Under the pieces are notes generated by a model. It was not told the DNA's origin, searched no databases, and worked only from the letters and a program-made list of their open reading frames with translations. Position numbers and translations under genes: made by a program. From Kribbella caucasensis (GTDB lineage: Bacteria; Actinomycetota; Actinomycetes; Propionibacteriales; Kribbellaceae), in contig NZ_SNWQ01000018.1 of NCBI RefSeq assembly GCF_004361855.1, forward strand, positions 92,825 to 156,824: a DNA stretch of 64,000 nt. The letters run 5' to 3'. Within the stretch, counting starts at the first letter, position 1, and each line of letters starts with the position of its first letter. Below, piece by piece: positions 44,005 to 52,780 of this stretch.

Positions 44005-45498
44005 TCAGTAAGCCCCCGAGCCCTTCAGGACCGCTCGCGCGGTCTTCCACAAAATCAGCAGGTCCAGCGTCATCGACCAGTTGTCGACGTAGCGCAGATC
44101 GAGCAGCACCGACTCGTCCCAGGACAGGTCGCTGCGCCCGCTCACCTGCCACAACCCGGTCAGCCCCGGTTTGACCAACATCCGCCGGGTGTCGTCGGCG
44201 GCGTACCGCTCCACCTCGCTCTCGAGCGGCGGCCGCGGTCCGACCAGCGACATCTCGCCGCGGAGTACGTTGATCAGCTGCGGCAGTTCGTCGAGCGAGT
44301 AGCGGCGCAGGAAGCCACCGACCTTGGTCACCCGTGGGTCGGCCCGGAGCTTGAAGAGCACGGCGTTGCCGTCACTGTGGCCGGACAGCTCGGCCAGCCT
44401 GGCCTCCGCGTCGACACACATCGTGCGGAACTTCAGCATCGTGAACGCGGTGTTGCCACGCCCCACCCTGCGCTGGGTGAACAGCACCGGCCCGCGGCTG
44501 GTGAGGCCGACCGCGAGACCGATGCCGATCAGCAGTGGTGCCGCGAGGAGCAGCAGGACGAGTGCCACCACGCGGTCGAAGACGTTCTTCAGCAGATGCG
44601 GTCCGGCGCTGGCCGACGGCCGCTCCAGGTGCAGCAACGAGAGCCCGGCGACCGGACGGACCGAGATCCGCGGACCGGCGACCTCGATGATGCCGGGCGA
44701 GACGATCAACTCGACCCCGCACTGTTCCAGCGCCCAGGACAACCGGCGCAACGACTGCCCGGTGAGCTCGGGATCAGACGCGACCGCGACGACGTCGGCC
44801 GAGTGCCGGTTCACCGCCGCCATGATGTCGGCCTCGTCCAGCAGGTCCCCTGGCAGCCCGATACCTCGGGTCTCGCCGCGTGGACGGCAGACGGCCACGA
44901 CCCGGAAGCCGTCTGCGGGCCGCTTCTCCAAGCGCTCGCGCAAGGTCGCCGCCTCGCCGTTCCGGCCGACCACCAGGACGCGACGCATACAGCGGCCGCG
45001 GTACCGATGCCGGCTCAGGTCACGGCGAAGGAAGTAGCGCAGCAGCAACGCCAGCAGGACGGTCACCGGGATGGCCAGTACGACAAAACCGCGGGCGATC
45101 TCGCTCTTGGTCGCGTACGACGCGATCGCCACCAGGGCAGTCAAGGCGACCCCGGACCGCAGGATCGAGCGGAACTCCTCGGCACCGGCCCCGAAGGACC
45201 GGGTTTCGTAGCCGCGGGCCAGTGCCACGGAGGCCACCCATGCGATCGGCAGCAGACAGCCGAAAATCAGGTAACCGGCGCCGACCTGGTAGCCGAACCT
45301 GGTCAGCAGCGCCACCGACACCCCGACGACGGCAGCCAGCAGGTCGCCACCTATCGCGGCCCAGCGGTAGACCGCCACCCATGGCGGCTCCGTCGCCCGC
45401 GACGGGCGCGGCACGATGGCCGGCACCGTCTGCGGCACGACCCAAACGGGTCGCCTCCGATCCGGCGCGTTGTCCCCCACGACGGCATGATCCGTCAC
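44005..45498 (-). CDS. Exopolysaccharide polyprenyl glycosylphosphotransferase (copy 2)
   Basis: A 497-residue paralogue of the enzyme at 4102-5607, with the same plan: membrane helices in the first 160 residues, a central Rossmann-like part, and the sugar transferase domain with FTQRRVG, MLKFRTM, SLDELPQLINVLRGEMS and VGPRPP. GTG 45498 is the chosen start. It heads the minus-strand operon cysQ-cysD-cysN-pssD-pssE, so the polymer begun by this copy is probably the sulfated one. The N-terminal 20 residues differ most from copy 1. Confidence 0.95.
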   Translation of the reverse strand: MTDHAVVGDNAPDRRRPVWVVPQTVPAIVPRPSRATEPPWVAVYRWAAIGGDLLAAVVGVSVALLTRFGYQVGAGYLIFGCLLPIAWVASVALARGYETRSFGAGAEEFRSILRSGVALTALVAIASYATKSEIARGFVVLAIPVTVLLALLLRYFLRRDLSRHRYRGRCMRRVLVVGRNGEAATLRERLEKRPADGFRVVAVCRPRGETRGIGLPGDLLDEADIMAAVNRHSADVVAVASDPELTGQSLRRLSWALEQCGVELIVSPGIIEVAGPRISVRPVAGLSLLHLERPSASAGPHLLKNVFDRVVALVLLLLAAPLLIGIGLAVGLTSRGPVLFTQRRVGRGNTAFTMLKFRTMCVDAEARLAELSGHSDGNAVLFKLRADPRVTKVGGFLRRYSLDELPQLINVLRGEMSLVGPRPPLESEVERYAADDTRRMLVKPGLTGLWQVSGRSDLSWDESVLLDLRYVDNWSMTLDLLILWKTARAVLKGSGAY

Positions 45499-45662
45499 CC
45501 TCAGTCACCCCCCGGTGAACGCTGCACCAACTCTCCCCCGGTGCAGTTTGCCCCATGTTCGCCACCTCGTCGGCAGCAGTTCAGCTGAGGGTACTACGAG
45601 TGACCCGCTCGGCATAGGCGTAACTGCGCGTTGATCAGGTCAAGCTTTTGAACCAGAAAAGG

Positions 45663-45698
45663 CCGGAAGGGCCGACCCTCACGGGTCGGCCCTTCCGG
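45663..45698 (-). terminator. Rho-independent terminator of the psp operon
   Basis: A perfect 16-bp stem (45663-45678 with 45683-45698) and a 4-nt loop; on the minus strand it is followed by CCTTTTCT. It ends transcripts from pspAA. The rest of 45499-45773 (275 nt) holds the promoter zone of the transferase operon but no gene. Confidence 0.88.
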
Positions 45699-45773
45699 AT
45701 GAGCTCTTCAGTTACGGTGCGTGATCAGGGGTCGGCGATCAGCGCACTCTCGTTCGAACCACTCGCCTGGTCG

Positions 45774-46049
45774 TCAGCCCGCGATCAGGCCGTCGCCGCT
45801 GATCAGCTCGCGCATCTCGGCGAGGCTGCTGTCACCCGGCGGCAGGATCGCGTCGGAGTCGTGCAGGTCGTCGTCCGGAACCCGCTCGCCGCCGCGGACG
45901 AACGCCAGCAGCGCGGCGAACGCGGCACGGAAGCCTTCCTCGTCACCGGCCGAGACGGCCTTCTCGAGGTCGGTGTCGACCGCATTCAGCTGGTCCACCT
46001 TCTCGTCGGCCAGCCGCCACTGACCTTCACCCATGATCCGAACGATCAT
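45774..46049 (-). CDS. pspAA: PspA-associated protein PspAA
   Basis: A 91-residue protein starting MIVRIMGEGQWRL, the conserved opening of the small PspAA family found next to actinobacterial pspA. ATG 46049 overlaps the pspA stop (ATGA). It is rich in acidic residues, with a short alpha/beta body. Its biochemical role is unsettled; it is thought to act with PspA in envelope stress. Confidence 0.88.
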   Translation of the reverse strand: MIVRIMGEGQWRLADEKVDQLNAVDTDLEKAVSAGDEEGFRAAFAALLAFVRGGERVPDDDLHDSDAILPPGDSSLAEMRELISGDGLIAG

Positions 46050-46864
46050 CGAACATCTCCGTCCTGCGGTCGGGCCGGCTGAGCCTCCGGCGTGGCCTGT
46101 TGGGCGGGTTGCTGCACCGGCGCGGCGGCCGGGGCGTCGTTGGCAATCTCCTTGGGCGCACTACCGCCGGACAGCTGGGCCTTCATCGCGGCCAGCTCAC
46201 CCTCCACGTCGGAGTTGGACGACATCCGCTCCAGCTCGAGGGTGATGCTGTCCTTGCTGCTGCCGGAGGCGTCGTCGAGCGCGCCGGAGGCGAGCAGCTC
46301 GTCGATCGCGCCGGCCCGGGCCTGCATCTGCTGGGTCTTGTCCTCGGCCCGCTGCACCGCCAGACCGACGTCGCTCATCTCCTCGGAGATGCCGGAGAAC
46401 GCCTCGTTGATCCGGGTCTGCGCCTCGGCCGCGGTGTAGGTGGCCTTGATCGTCTCCTTGCGGGTCCGGAACGACTCCACCTTCGCCTGCAGCCGCTGCG
46501 AGGCGAGAGTGAGCTTCTCCTCCTCACCCTGGAGCTGGGCGTGCTGGGTCTGCAGGTCGTCGATCTGGCCCTGCAGCCCGGACTTGCGGGTCAGCGCCTC
46601 CCGGGCGAGGTCCTCGCGGCCCATCGAGAGCGCCTTCTGGGCCTGGTCCTGCAGCTTCTGCGACTGGGACTGCAGCTGAGAGGCCTGCAGCTCCACCCGC
46701 TTCCGGCTGGTGGCCACATCGGCCACACCACGGCGCACCTTCTGCAACAGCTCGAGTTGCTTCTGGTACGAGTAGTCAAGGGTTTCGCGAGGATCCTCGG
46801 CCTTGTCCAGGGCGGAGTTCGCCTTGGCCTTGAAGATCGTCGACATCCGCCTGAAGATGCTCAT
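46046..46864 (-). CDS. pspA: PspA/IM30 (ESCRT-III-like) membrane-stress protein
   Basis: About 272 residues: MSIFRRMSTIFKAKANSALD forms the membrane-binding amphipathic helix, and a long coiled coil (about 25-200, many Gln/Glu heptads) follows. The C-terminal 60 residues are an Ala/Pro/Gln-rich tail (PAAAPVQQPAQQ). PspA polymerises on damaged membranes to hold their barrier. I set the start at ATG 46864; the open frame upstream to 46999 is not part of the family. It is divergent from the DUF3043 gene across 165 nt. Confidence 0.95.
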   Translation of the reverse strand: MSIFRRMSTIFKAKANSALDKAEDPRETLDYSYQKQLELLQKVRRGVADVATSRKRVELQASQLQSQSQKLQDQAQKALSMGREDLAREALTRKSGLQGQIDDLQTQHAQLQGEEEKLTLASQRLQAKVESFRTRKETIKATYTAAEAQTRINEAFSGISEEMSDVGLAVQRAEDKTQQMQARAGAIDELLASGALDDASGSSKDSITLELERMSSNSDVEGELAAMKAQLSGGSAPKEIANDAPAAAPVQQPAQQATPEAQPARPQDGDVR

Positions 46865-47029
46865 CGATATCCATACCCCTTCTGAGCCGGCGAGTGGAAC
46901 CGGCGTGCGTGCCAACCACCCTATGTCCCCATGGGTCACCACACCATCGGGACCGGCCCCGATAAAGTGGTGCAAAGGTCCGGGGACCACCCCGAGCAAC
47001 CAGTGCAGCCCGAATGAGGTTCAGTCCCC

Positions 47030-47620
47030 GTGTTCCGTCGTACCAAGTCTGAATCATCGCCCGACGCCACTCAAACGACCCCCCAGCCCAAGGAGGGCGG
47101 CAAGGGACGGCCGACGCCCACCCGGCGGGAGGCCGAGGCGGCCCGGAAGGCCGCCCTGAAGAAGCCGCGCAACCGCAAGGAGGCCTCCGCCTACCGGCGG
47201 GAGAAGGTCCGGGCCGAGCGGGCCAAGATGCAGGAGGCGATGAAGACCGGCGACGACCGCTACCTGCCCGCCGCCGACAAGGGCCCGCTGCGCCGGTTCG
47301 CCCGCGACTACGTGGACGCCCGCTGGTCGGTGATGGAGTTCGCGCTGCCGGTGCTGCTGGTCATCTCGCTGCTCGGCGTCGTGTTCTCCAGCGTCTTCAC
47401 CTGGCTGCCCGGCGTGGTCAACCTGCTCTTCCTGGCCATGATCGCCGCGATCGCGCTGGACTGGATCCTCCTCACCAGCAGCCTGAAGCGCGCCGTCACC
47501 GCCAAGTTCCCGAAGGAATCCGCCAAGGGCCTCGGCTTCTACGCCGTCCGCCGCACCATGCAGATGCGCCGCTGGCGGCTCCCCAAGCCGATGGTCAAAC
47601 GCGGCGAGAAGCCCAGCTGA
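47030..47620 (+). CDS. DUF3043 family membrane protein
   Basis: A 196-residue actinobacterial protein: a highly charged N-terminus (about 1-75, rich in Lys, Arg, Glu), the conserved RFARDYVDARWSVMEFALP, and two membrane helices (about 104-122 and 126-146), then a basic tail. Members are widespread in actinobacteria and of unknown function. GTG 47030 is used. Confidence 0.88.
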   Translation: MFRRTKSESSPDATQTTPQPKEGGKGRPTPTRREAEAARKAALKKPRNRKEASAYRREKVRAERAKMQEAMKTGDDRYLPAADKGPLRRFARDYVDARWSVMEFALPVLLVISLLGVVFSSVFTWLPGVVNLLFLAMIAAIALDWILLTSSLKRAVTAKFPKESAKGLGFYAVRRTMQMRRWRLPKPMVKRGEKPS

Positions 47621-47674
47621 CGCACACTCCGTACGCCGCCACCCGCTGTCGGAGCCAGGAAGTAGGGTCGGGGC

Positions 47675-48685
47675 ATGGACTTTCGGTATCTCGGAAACAG
47701 TGGGTTGAAGATCAGCGAGATCTCCTACGGGAACTGGCTGACGCACGGATCGCAGGTGGAGAACGAGCAGGCGAAGGCCTGTGTCCGGGCGGCGCTGGAC
47801 GCCGGGATCACCACGTTCGACACCGCCGACGTGTACGCGAACACCAAGGCGGAGACGGTACTCGGCGAGGCGCTCGAGGGTGAGCGGCGGGAGTCGCTGG
47901 AGATCCTCACCAAGGTCTACTGGCCGACCGGGCCGGGCGGACCGAACGACGTGGGCCTGTCCCGCAAGCACATCCACGAGTCGATCAACGGGTCGCTGCG
48001 GCGGCTGAAGACCGACTACGTGGACGTCTACCAAGCGCACCGGTTCGACACGGAGACGCCGCTGGAAGAGACGATGGAGGCCTTCGCCGACGTCGTCCGG
48101 TCCGGCAAGGCGCTCTACATCGGGGTCTCGGAGTGGACGGCCGAGCAGCTGCGGGAGGGACACCGGCTGGCCCGTGAACTGCGGATCCCGTTCGTCTCCA
48201 ACCAGCCGCAGTACAGCATGCTCTGGCGGGTGATCGAGGCCGAGGTGGTGCCGGCTTCGGAGGAGCTCGGCATCGGCCAGGTGGTGTTCTCGCCGATCGC
48301 GCAGGGTGTGCTGACCGGGAAGTACCTGCCGGGCCAGCAGCCGCCGGAGGGCTCCCGGGCGACCGACGCGAACGGCTCGAACTTCGTCAAGCGGTTCCTC
48401 ACCGACGACGTACTGACCCGGGTGCAGGAGCTGAAGCCGCTCGCGGACGAGGCCGGTCTCTCGCTGGCCCAGCTCGCCGTCGCCTGGGTGCTGCAGAACC
48501 CGAACGTCTCCTCCGCGATCATCGGCGCCTCCCGGCCCGAGCAGGTCGCCGAGAACGTCAAGGCGTCCGGGGTGAAGCTCGAGGAGGCACTGCTGAAGCG
48601 GATCGACGAGACGCTCGGCAGCATCGTCGAGAGCGACCCGGCCAAGACCGTACAGAACTCGCCGCAGACCCGGCCGGGCTCATGA
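47675..48685 (+). CDS. Aldo/keto reductase
   Basis: A 336-residue NADPH-dependent reductase resembling the Kv-beta/YghZ-like group. It shows the catalytic Asp/Tyr in FDTADVYAN, Lys in ILTKVYWP and His in VYQAHRFD, and the C-terminal cofactor site SSAIIGASRPEQVAEN. Substrate is unknown. ATG 47675 is used. The next small gene overlaps its stop by 4 nt. Confidence 0.94.
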   Translation: MDFRYLGNSGLKISEISYGNWLTHGSQVENEQAKACVRAALDAGITTFDTADVYANTKAETVLGEALEGERRESLEILTKVYWPTGPGGPNDVGLSRKHIHESINGSLRRLKTDYVDVYQAHRFDTETPLEETMEAFADVVRSGKALYIGVSEWTAEQLREGHRLARELRIPFVSNQPQYSMLWRVIEAEVVPASEELGIGQVVFSPIAQGVLTGKYLPGQQPPEGSRATDANGSNFVKRFLTDDVLTRVQELKPLADEAGLSLAQLAVAWVLQNPNVSSAIIGASRPEQVAENVKASGVKLEEALLKRIDETLGSIVESDPAKTVQNSPQTRPGS

Positions 48686-48891
48686 GCTGGACCTGGCGGT
48701 TCGAGACCGCTGCCGGCGAGCCGGCCGACCCGGGTGAGGTCGGCGGTTCGGACTTCTCCGCCCAGGGCGACGCGGAGAGCTGGCTGGGCGAGGTCTGGCG
48801 CGATCTGGCCGAACAGGGCGTCGCCCAGGTCTACCTCCTCGAAGACGGCCGCGAGGTCTACGGCCCGATGAGCCTCGCCGCCCAGGAGTAG
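48682..48891 (+). CDS. Small conserved-looking hypothetical protein
   Basis: A 69-residue acidic protein (MSWTWRFET..., GDAESWLGEVWRDLAEQGV). ATG 48682 overlaps the reductase stop (ATGA), and a strong terminator follows, so it is very likely translated. The predicted fold is a small alpha/beta unit. I know no function. Confidence 0.75.
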   Translation: MSWTWRFETAAGEPADPGEVGGSDFSAQGDAESWLGEVWRDLAEQGVAQVYLLEDGREVYGPMSLAAQE

Positions 48892-48895
48892 TCAT

Positions 48896-48946
48896 CGAGC
48901 CTGTACTGCGAGCTGCGCCCCGCCGCGCGCTCGCAGTACAGGCTCG
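48896..48946 (+). terminator. Terminator with perfect 18-bp stem
   Basis: 48896-48913 pairs perfectly with 48929-48946 around a 15-nt loop, directly after the small gene's stop. It insulates the reductase transcript from the cobalamin riboswitch that begins just after it. Confidence 0.85.
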
Positions 48947-48950
48947 GCGG

Positions 48951-49066
48951 TAGGATGCGGGCGAACCACTCCTGCGTCGCAGGGAAGCCGGTCCGAAGCC
49001 GGCGCTGACCCGCAACCGTAGGCCACCTCAGGTGGCGAGCCGGAACACTGTGACGCAGGCAGACAG
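48951..49066 (+). promoter_or_regulatory. Cobalamin riboswitch
   Basis: The core AGGGAAGCCGGTCCGAAGCC, then GGCGCTGACCCGCAACCGTA and GCCGGAACAC, are the conserved parts of the adenosylcobalamin riboswitch. CCTGCGTCGCAGG opens it, and TGACGCAGG pairs near its end. It controls the downstream transporter and cobUS operon, normally switching it off when B12 is plentiful. Between it and 49161 further GC-rich hairpins (GGTGG-AGCC-CCACC) could be the expression platform. Confidence 0.95.
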
Positions 49067-49160
49067 GCTCAGCTACCCGCCGTGGTCCGCGGGTGGAGCC
49101 CCACCCTGCCGCTGCAGGCGGGACCTCCTCCACCGGGCCCGGCCCGATCGAGGACACGAG

Positions 49161-49895
49161 ATGACTGCACACCGGACCGTACGACTGGTCCTCAGCCTGC
49201 TGGCGGGTCTCCTGCTGGCTGGGACCGTCACCACCACCGCCCAGGCCGAGGACGGCTACCGTTTCTGGGGCTATTACCAATGGACCAACGGACAGTGGGC
49301 CTTCGCCCAGAAGGGCGCCGAAGGGGTGACTCCGGCCGACGGCTCCGTCGAGGGCTGGCGGTACGCCGTCGGCGGCGCGAAGCCCCGGGTACCGCGCGCT
49401 GCCGGTGACTTCGCCGCGATCTGCGGGGCGACGCCGGCCGAGTCCGGCAAGAAGCGGGTCGCCCTGGTGATCGACGCCGGTACGCCGGCCGACTCCGCCT
49501 CGGGTGAGACGCCGCCCGCGGCCTCCGGGACGTGTGTGGTCACCGACCCGAAGGCGACCGGCGCGAAGATCCTCTCCGCCGTCCAGCCGGTCCGGATCGA
49601 GAAGGGCCTGACCTGCGGTATCGGCGGCTACCCGGGCAAGGGATGCGGCGACCCGGTCAAGAACATCCAGGTGCCCGCGACGGACACGCCGGTGACGCTG
49701 GAGATCGGTGCGGCGGTGGGCGCGGCGACCACGCCGACCCCGACCGCAGTACCGACCAACGGCAGCAGCGCTCCAGCTGAGCAGGAGGAAGACGCTCCAT
49801 GGGGCGGCATCGTCGGCTTCGTAGCGCTCGTGGTCCTGCTTGCCGGCGGCACGTACTTCGTCAGCCGCCGTCGCCGCGCGAGTCAGCAGAGTTAG
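49161..49895 (+). CDS. SCO2322-like secreted/anchored protein of the B12-uptake operon
   Basis: A 244-residue protein with a signal peptide (about 1-30, ending AQA), an extracellular part with two Cys pairs (EDGYRFWGYYQWTNGQWAFA), a Pro/Thr linker, and a C-terminal membrane helix (GIVGFVALVVLLAGGTYFV) with a short basic tail. This arrangement matches the family named after S. coelicolor SCO2322, found beside ECF transporters. Being the first gene after a cobalamin riboswitch, it may capture a cobalamin or cobinamide ligand outside the cell. That is inference. ATG 49161 follows GAGG. Confidence 0.85.
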   Translation: MTAHRTVRLVLSLLAGLLLAGTVTTTAQAEDGYRFWGYYQWTNGQWAFAQKGAEGVTPADGSVEGWRYAVGGAKPRVPRAAGDFAAICGATPAESGKKRVALVIDAGTPADSASGETPPAASGTCVVTDPKATGAKILSAVQPVRIEKGLTCGIGGYPGKGCGDPVKNIQVPATDTPVTLEIGAAVGAATTPTPTAVPTNGSSAPAEQEEDAPWGGIVGFVALVVLLAGGTYFVSRRRRASQQS

Positions 49896-50993
49896 GTGCG
49901 AGCGGTCCACCACCTGAACCTCCCCCGGGCACTCCACCCGGGGGCCTGGTGGTTGTGGGCGCTCGGCCTGGCCGTGGCCGCGAGCAGGACCCGCAACCCC
50001 GTCCTGCTCATCCTGATCCTGGCAGTGGCCGGCTTTGTTGTCTCCACACGGCGCAGTGACGACCCCTGGGCCAACAGCTTCGTCGCGTTCCTCAAACTCG
50101 GCCTGGTTGTGATCGGCATCCGAGTGGTGCTGCAGGCTCTGCTGTCGACGCGCTCGCAAGGCAACACAGTGCTGTTCACCCTGCCGCAGATCCCGTTGCC
50201 CGACTGGGCCAGCGGTGTGAAGCTGGGCGGCGAAGTGACCGCCGAGGCCTTGGTCACCGCCCTGTACGACGGGGGCCAGCTCGCCGTGATGCTGTGTTGT
50301 ATCGGTGCCGCCAACGCGCTGGCCAGTCCGCGCAGGCTGCTCAAGTCGTTGCCGGGAGCCCTCTACGAGATGGGTGTGGCCTGCGTGGTCGCGTTGACCT
50401 TCGCACCGCAACTGGTCACCGACGCTCGCCGGATCCGGGCCGCGCGGCGACTGCGCGGCCGTACTCGCGGATCCTTCCGGACCACCGCAATGCCTGTCCT
50501 GGAAGGCGCGCTCGACCGGTCGGTGGAGTTGGCTGCGGCGATGGACTCCCGCGGTTACGGCCGTACTGCGCACGTGCCGCGCCGCCAACGCCGGATCACC
50601 AGTGCCGCCGTACTGCTCGGTCTCCTCGGCATCATGCTCGGCGTCTACTCGTTGCTCACCGACGCGATGGCGGTCCCGGTGGCCGCGACGGCCCTCCTGG
50701 TCGGCGTACTGCTCGCCACTGGTGCGATGGCGATCGGTCGTCAGCGGGTGACCCGTTCGCGCTACCGGCCCGATCCGTGGGCGCTGCCCGAGTGGTTGGT
50801 GGTGGCGTCCGGTGCGGCGGCCGCGGCGACGATGATCGCTGCTGCGGCTGCTGGTGTGGACGGTCTGGTTCTCGCCGGACCGCTGGTCGTTCCACCCGTT
50901 CCGGTGCTGCCTGTGGTCGGTCTGCTGCTCGGGTTGGCGCCCGCCGTTGCCGCCCCTCCCCTGGTACGACGGCGTGAGCTGGTGCCCGCATGA
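49896..50993 (+). CDS. ecfT: ECF transporter transmembrane subunit EcfT
   Basis: A 365-residue membrane protein with the coupling-helix motifs of EcfT: LVTDARRIRAARRLRG and MDSRGYGRTAH, each carrying the short Ala-Arg-Gly-type contact for the ATPases. Hydrophobic segments lie at about 15-60, 105-130, 220-265 and 275-345. GTG 49896 follows the previous TAG directly. Its stop overlaps the ATPase start (ATGA). Confidence 0.9.
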   Translation: MRAVHHLNLPRALHPGAWWLWALGLAVAASRTRNPVLLILILAVAGFVVSTRRSDDPWANSFVAFLKLGLVVIGIRVVLQALLSTRSQGNTVLFTLPQIPLPDWASGVKLGGEVTAEALVTALYDGGQLAVMLCCIGAANALASPRRLLKSLPGALYEMGVACVVALTFAPQLVTDARRIRAARRLRGRTRGSFRTTAMPVLEGALDRSVELAAAMDSRGYGRTAHVPRRQRRITSAAVLLGLLGIMLGVYSLLTDAMAVPVAATALLVGVLLATGAMAIGRQRVTRSRYRPDPWALPEWLVVASGAAAAATMIAAAAAGVDGLVLAGPLVVPPVPVLPVVGLLLGLAPAVAAPPLVRRRELVPA

Positions 50994-52600
50994 TCGAGTT
51001 CGACCGGGTGACAGTGACGTACGACGGGGCGGAGCAGCCCGCGTTGCGTGATGTCAGCTTCACCGTTCCAGAGGGCGAACTGGCGTTGGTGATCGGCCGC
51101 ACCGGTTCCGGCAAGTCCACTCTGCTCCGCGCGATCAACGGTCTCGTCCCGCACTTCACCGGCGGCACCCTGGCCGGCCGCGTGCTGGTCAACGGCCGCG
51201 ACACCCAGGCCTACCGCCCCCGCGACCTGGCCGATGTGGTCGGCATCGTCGGGCAGGACCCGATGGCCGGTTTCGTCACCGACACGGTCGAGGACGAGCT
51301 GGCGTACAGCATGGAGTCGCTCGGTGTCGCGCCCGACGTGATGCGCCGCCGGGTCGAGGAAACCCTTGATCTACTGGGGTTGGCCGACGTACGGGATCGG
51401 GCTCTGACGTCCTTGTCGGGCGGACAGCGGCAGCGAACCGCGATCGGGGCTGCCCTGACGTCCCACCCCGCCGTACTGGTGCTGGACGAGCCCACATCGG
51501 CCCTGGATCCACAGGCAGCCGAGGAGGTCCTGGCTGCCCTGCAACGACTCGTGCATGACCTGGGCGTCACCGTCGTTATGGCCGAACACCGGCTCGAACG
51601 GGTCATCCAGTACGCCGACCGGGTGATCGAAGTACCCGGTGGTACTGCTGTCGTGTCCACTGGTCTCCCGGCCGACCTGATGGTGACAGCGCCCGTCGCA
51701 CCGCCAGTGGTGGAGCTCGGGCGGCTCGCTGGTTGGTCCCCGCTGCCCCTGTCGGTGCGGGACGCCCGGCGTGCGGCCGGAGTACTGCGGGACCGGTTGG
51801 GCGACTCCGGCCCGATCCGTCCGGTCCCCGTCGTCGGCAGTGAGCTTGCCCGGTGCAACGATCTCATCGCCGGCTACGGGACCATCACTGCATTGCGCGG
51901 TGTGTCCCTGACCATCAACTCGGGCGAAGTGGTCGCGCTGATGGGCCGCAACGGCGCCGGCAAGTCCACACTGCTGAACGCCCTCGTGGGACTCGTGCAG
52001 CCCCGCTCCGGCACCCTGACGGCGGCCGGCGTGGACCCGCGTCGTACGAAGCCCAAACGGTTGGTGAAAGCGGTCGGCCTGGTACCGCAGGAACCTGCGG
52101 ACCTCCTATACGCCGCCACGGTCGCGGAGGAGTGTGCTGCGGCCGACTCGGACTTCCGGGTGCGTGCGGGTCGTTGCCGCTCACTACTGGATCGGCTGGC
52201 GCCCGACATCGACGACCAGTTGCACCCGCGCGACCTGTCTGAGGGACAACGTCTCTGCTTGGCCCTGGCCGTCGTACTATGCGGCGCTCCCCCGCTGCTG
52301 TTGCTGGACGAACCGACCCGTGGGCTGGACTACGGGGCCAAACGCCGCCTGGTCGAGATCCTGCGCGAACTCGCCGCCGAGGGCCATGCCGTCATCCTGT
52401 CCACCCATGACGTGGAGATGGTCGCCGAGGTCGCCACCCGGGTACTGGTGCTGGCCGATGGCGAACTGGTGAGCGACGGCGAGACCGCGGCCGTCATCGC
52501 CGGCTCCCCCGCGTTCGCGCCGCAAGTGGCGAAGATCCTGGCCCCGCTGCCCTTCCTGACCGTCGGAGAAGTCGCGACCGCGCTGGAACGGGCATCTTGA
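50990..52600 (+). CDS. ECF transporter ATPase with two fused ABC domains
   Basis: A 536-residue tandem ATPase replacing separate EcfA1/EcfA2. The first domain has GRTGSGKST (about 35-43), LSGGQRQR and VLVLDEPTSALD. The second has GRNGAGKST (about 323-331), a slightly altered signature LSEGQRLC and LLLLDEPTRGLD. It powers vitamin uptake by EcfT and the S component. Its TGA is the first codon inside a tnpB element: the last codons are GCA TCT TGA, with the element starting after GCATC. The protein therefore appears intact despite the insertion. Confidence 0.94.
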   Translation: MIEFDRVTVTYDGAEQPALRDVSFTVPEGELALVIGRTGSGKSTLLRAINGLVPHFTGGTLAGRVLVNGRDTQAYRPRDLADVVGIVGQDPMAGFVTDTVEDELAYSMESLGVAPDVMRRRVEETLDLLGLADVRDRALTSLSGGQRQRTAIGAALTSHPAVLVLDEPTSALDPQAAEEVLAALQRLVHDLGVTVVMAEHRLERVIQYADRVIEVPGGTAVVSTGLPADLMVTAPVAPPVVELGRLAGWSPLPLSVRDARRAAGVLRDRLGDSGPIRPVPVVGSELARCNDLIAGYGTITALRGVSLTINSGEVVALMGRNGAGKSTLLNALVGLVQPRSGTLTAAGVDPRRTKPKRLVKAVGLVPQEPADLLYAATVAEECAAADSDFRVRAGRCRSLLDRLAPDIDDQLHPRDLSEGQRLCLALAVVLCGAPPLLLLDEPTRGLDYGAKRRLVEILRELAAEGHAVILSTHDVEMVAEVATRVLVLADGELVSDGETAAVIAGSPAFAPQVAKILAPLPFLTVGEVATALERAS

Positions 52601-52780
52601 CGTCCTCCCCGCCCTGAGGGACGGGGATTCCAACCACTACCCGGAGGCAGCGAGTTGAGGTTCACGCTTCGACGAGACCCGTGGTGGCGTCTCTCGGCGC
52701 GCGCTGACGGCCCGTCCGGCCGCGATATTCACTGCCGCGTTCACGTCCGCGTTCGCCCGGTGTCCGCAGGCTACGCACCA
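52597..52780 (-). ncRNA. Predicted omega (right-end) RNA
   Basis: TnpB nucleases use an RNA transcribed from the 3' part of tnpB through the right end, with the guide taken from the flank. Here that RNA would run on the minus strand across the tnpB stop (52637) and the hairpin at 52607-52626. Its guide would be 52577-52596, the 3' end of the ATPase gene. The 5' limit is arbitrary. Confidence 0.35.

Noticed and set aside
50294..50977. Second plus-strand frame within ecfT
   Set aside because: Its product is Arg/Gly-rich with no helices. The ecfT frame has the coupling motifs.
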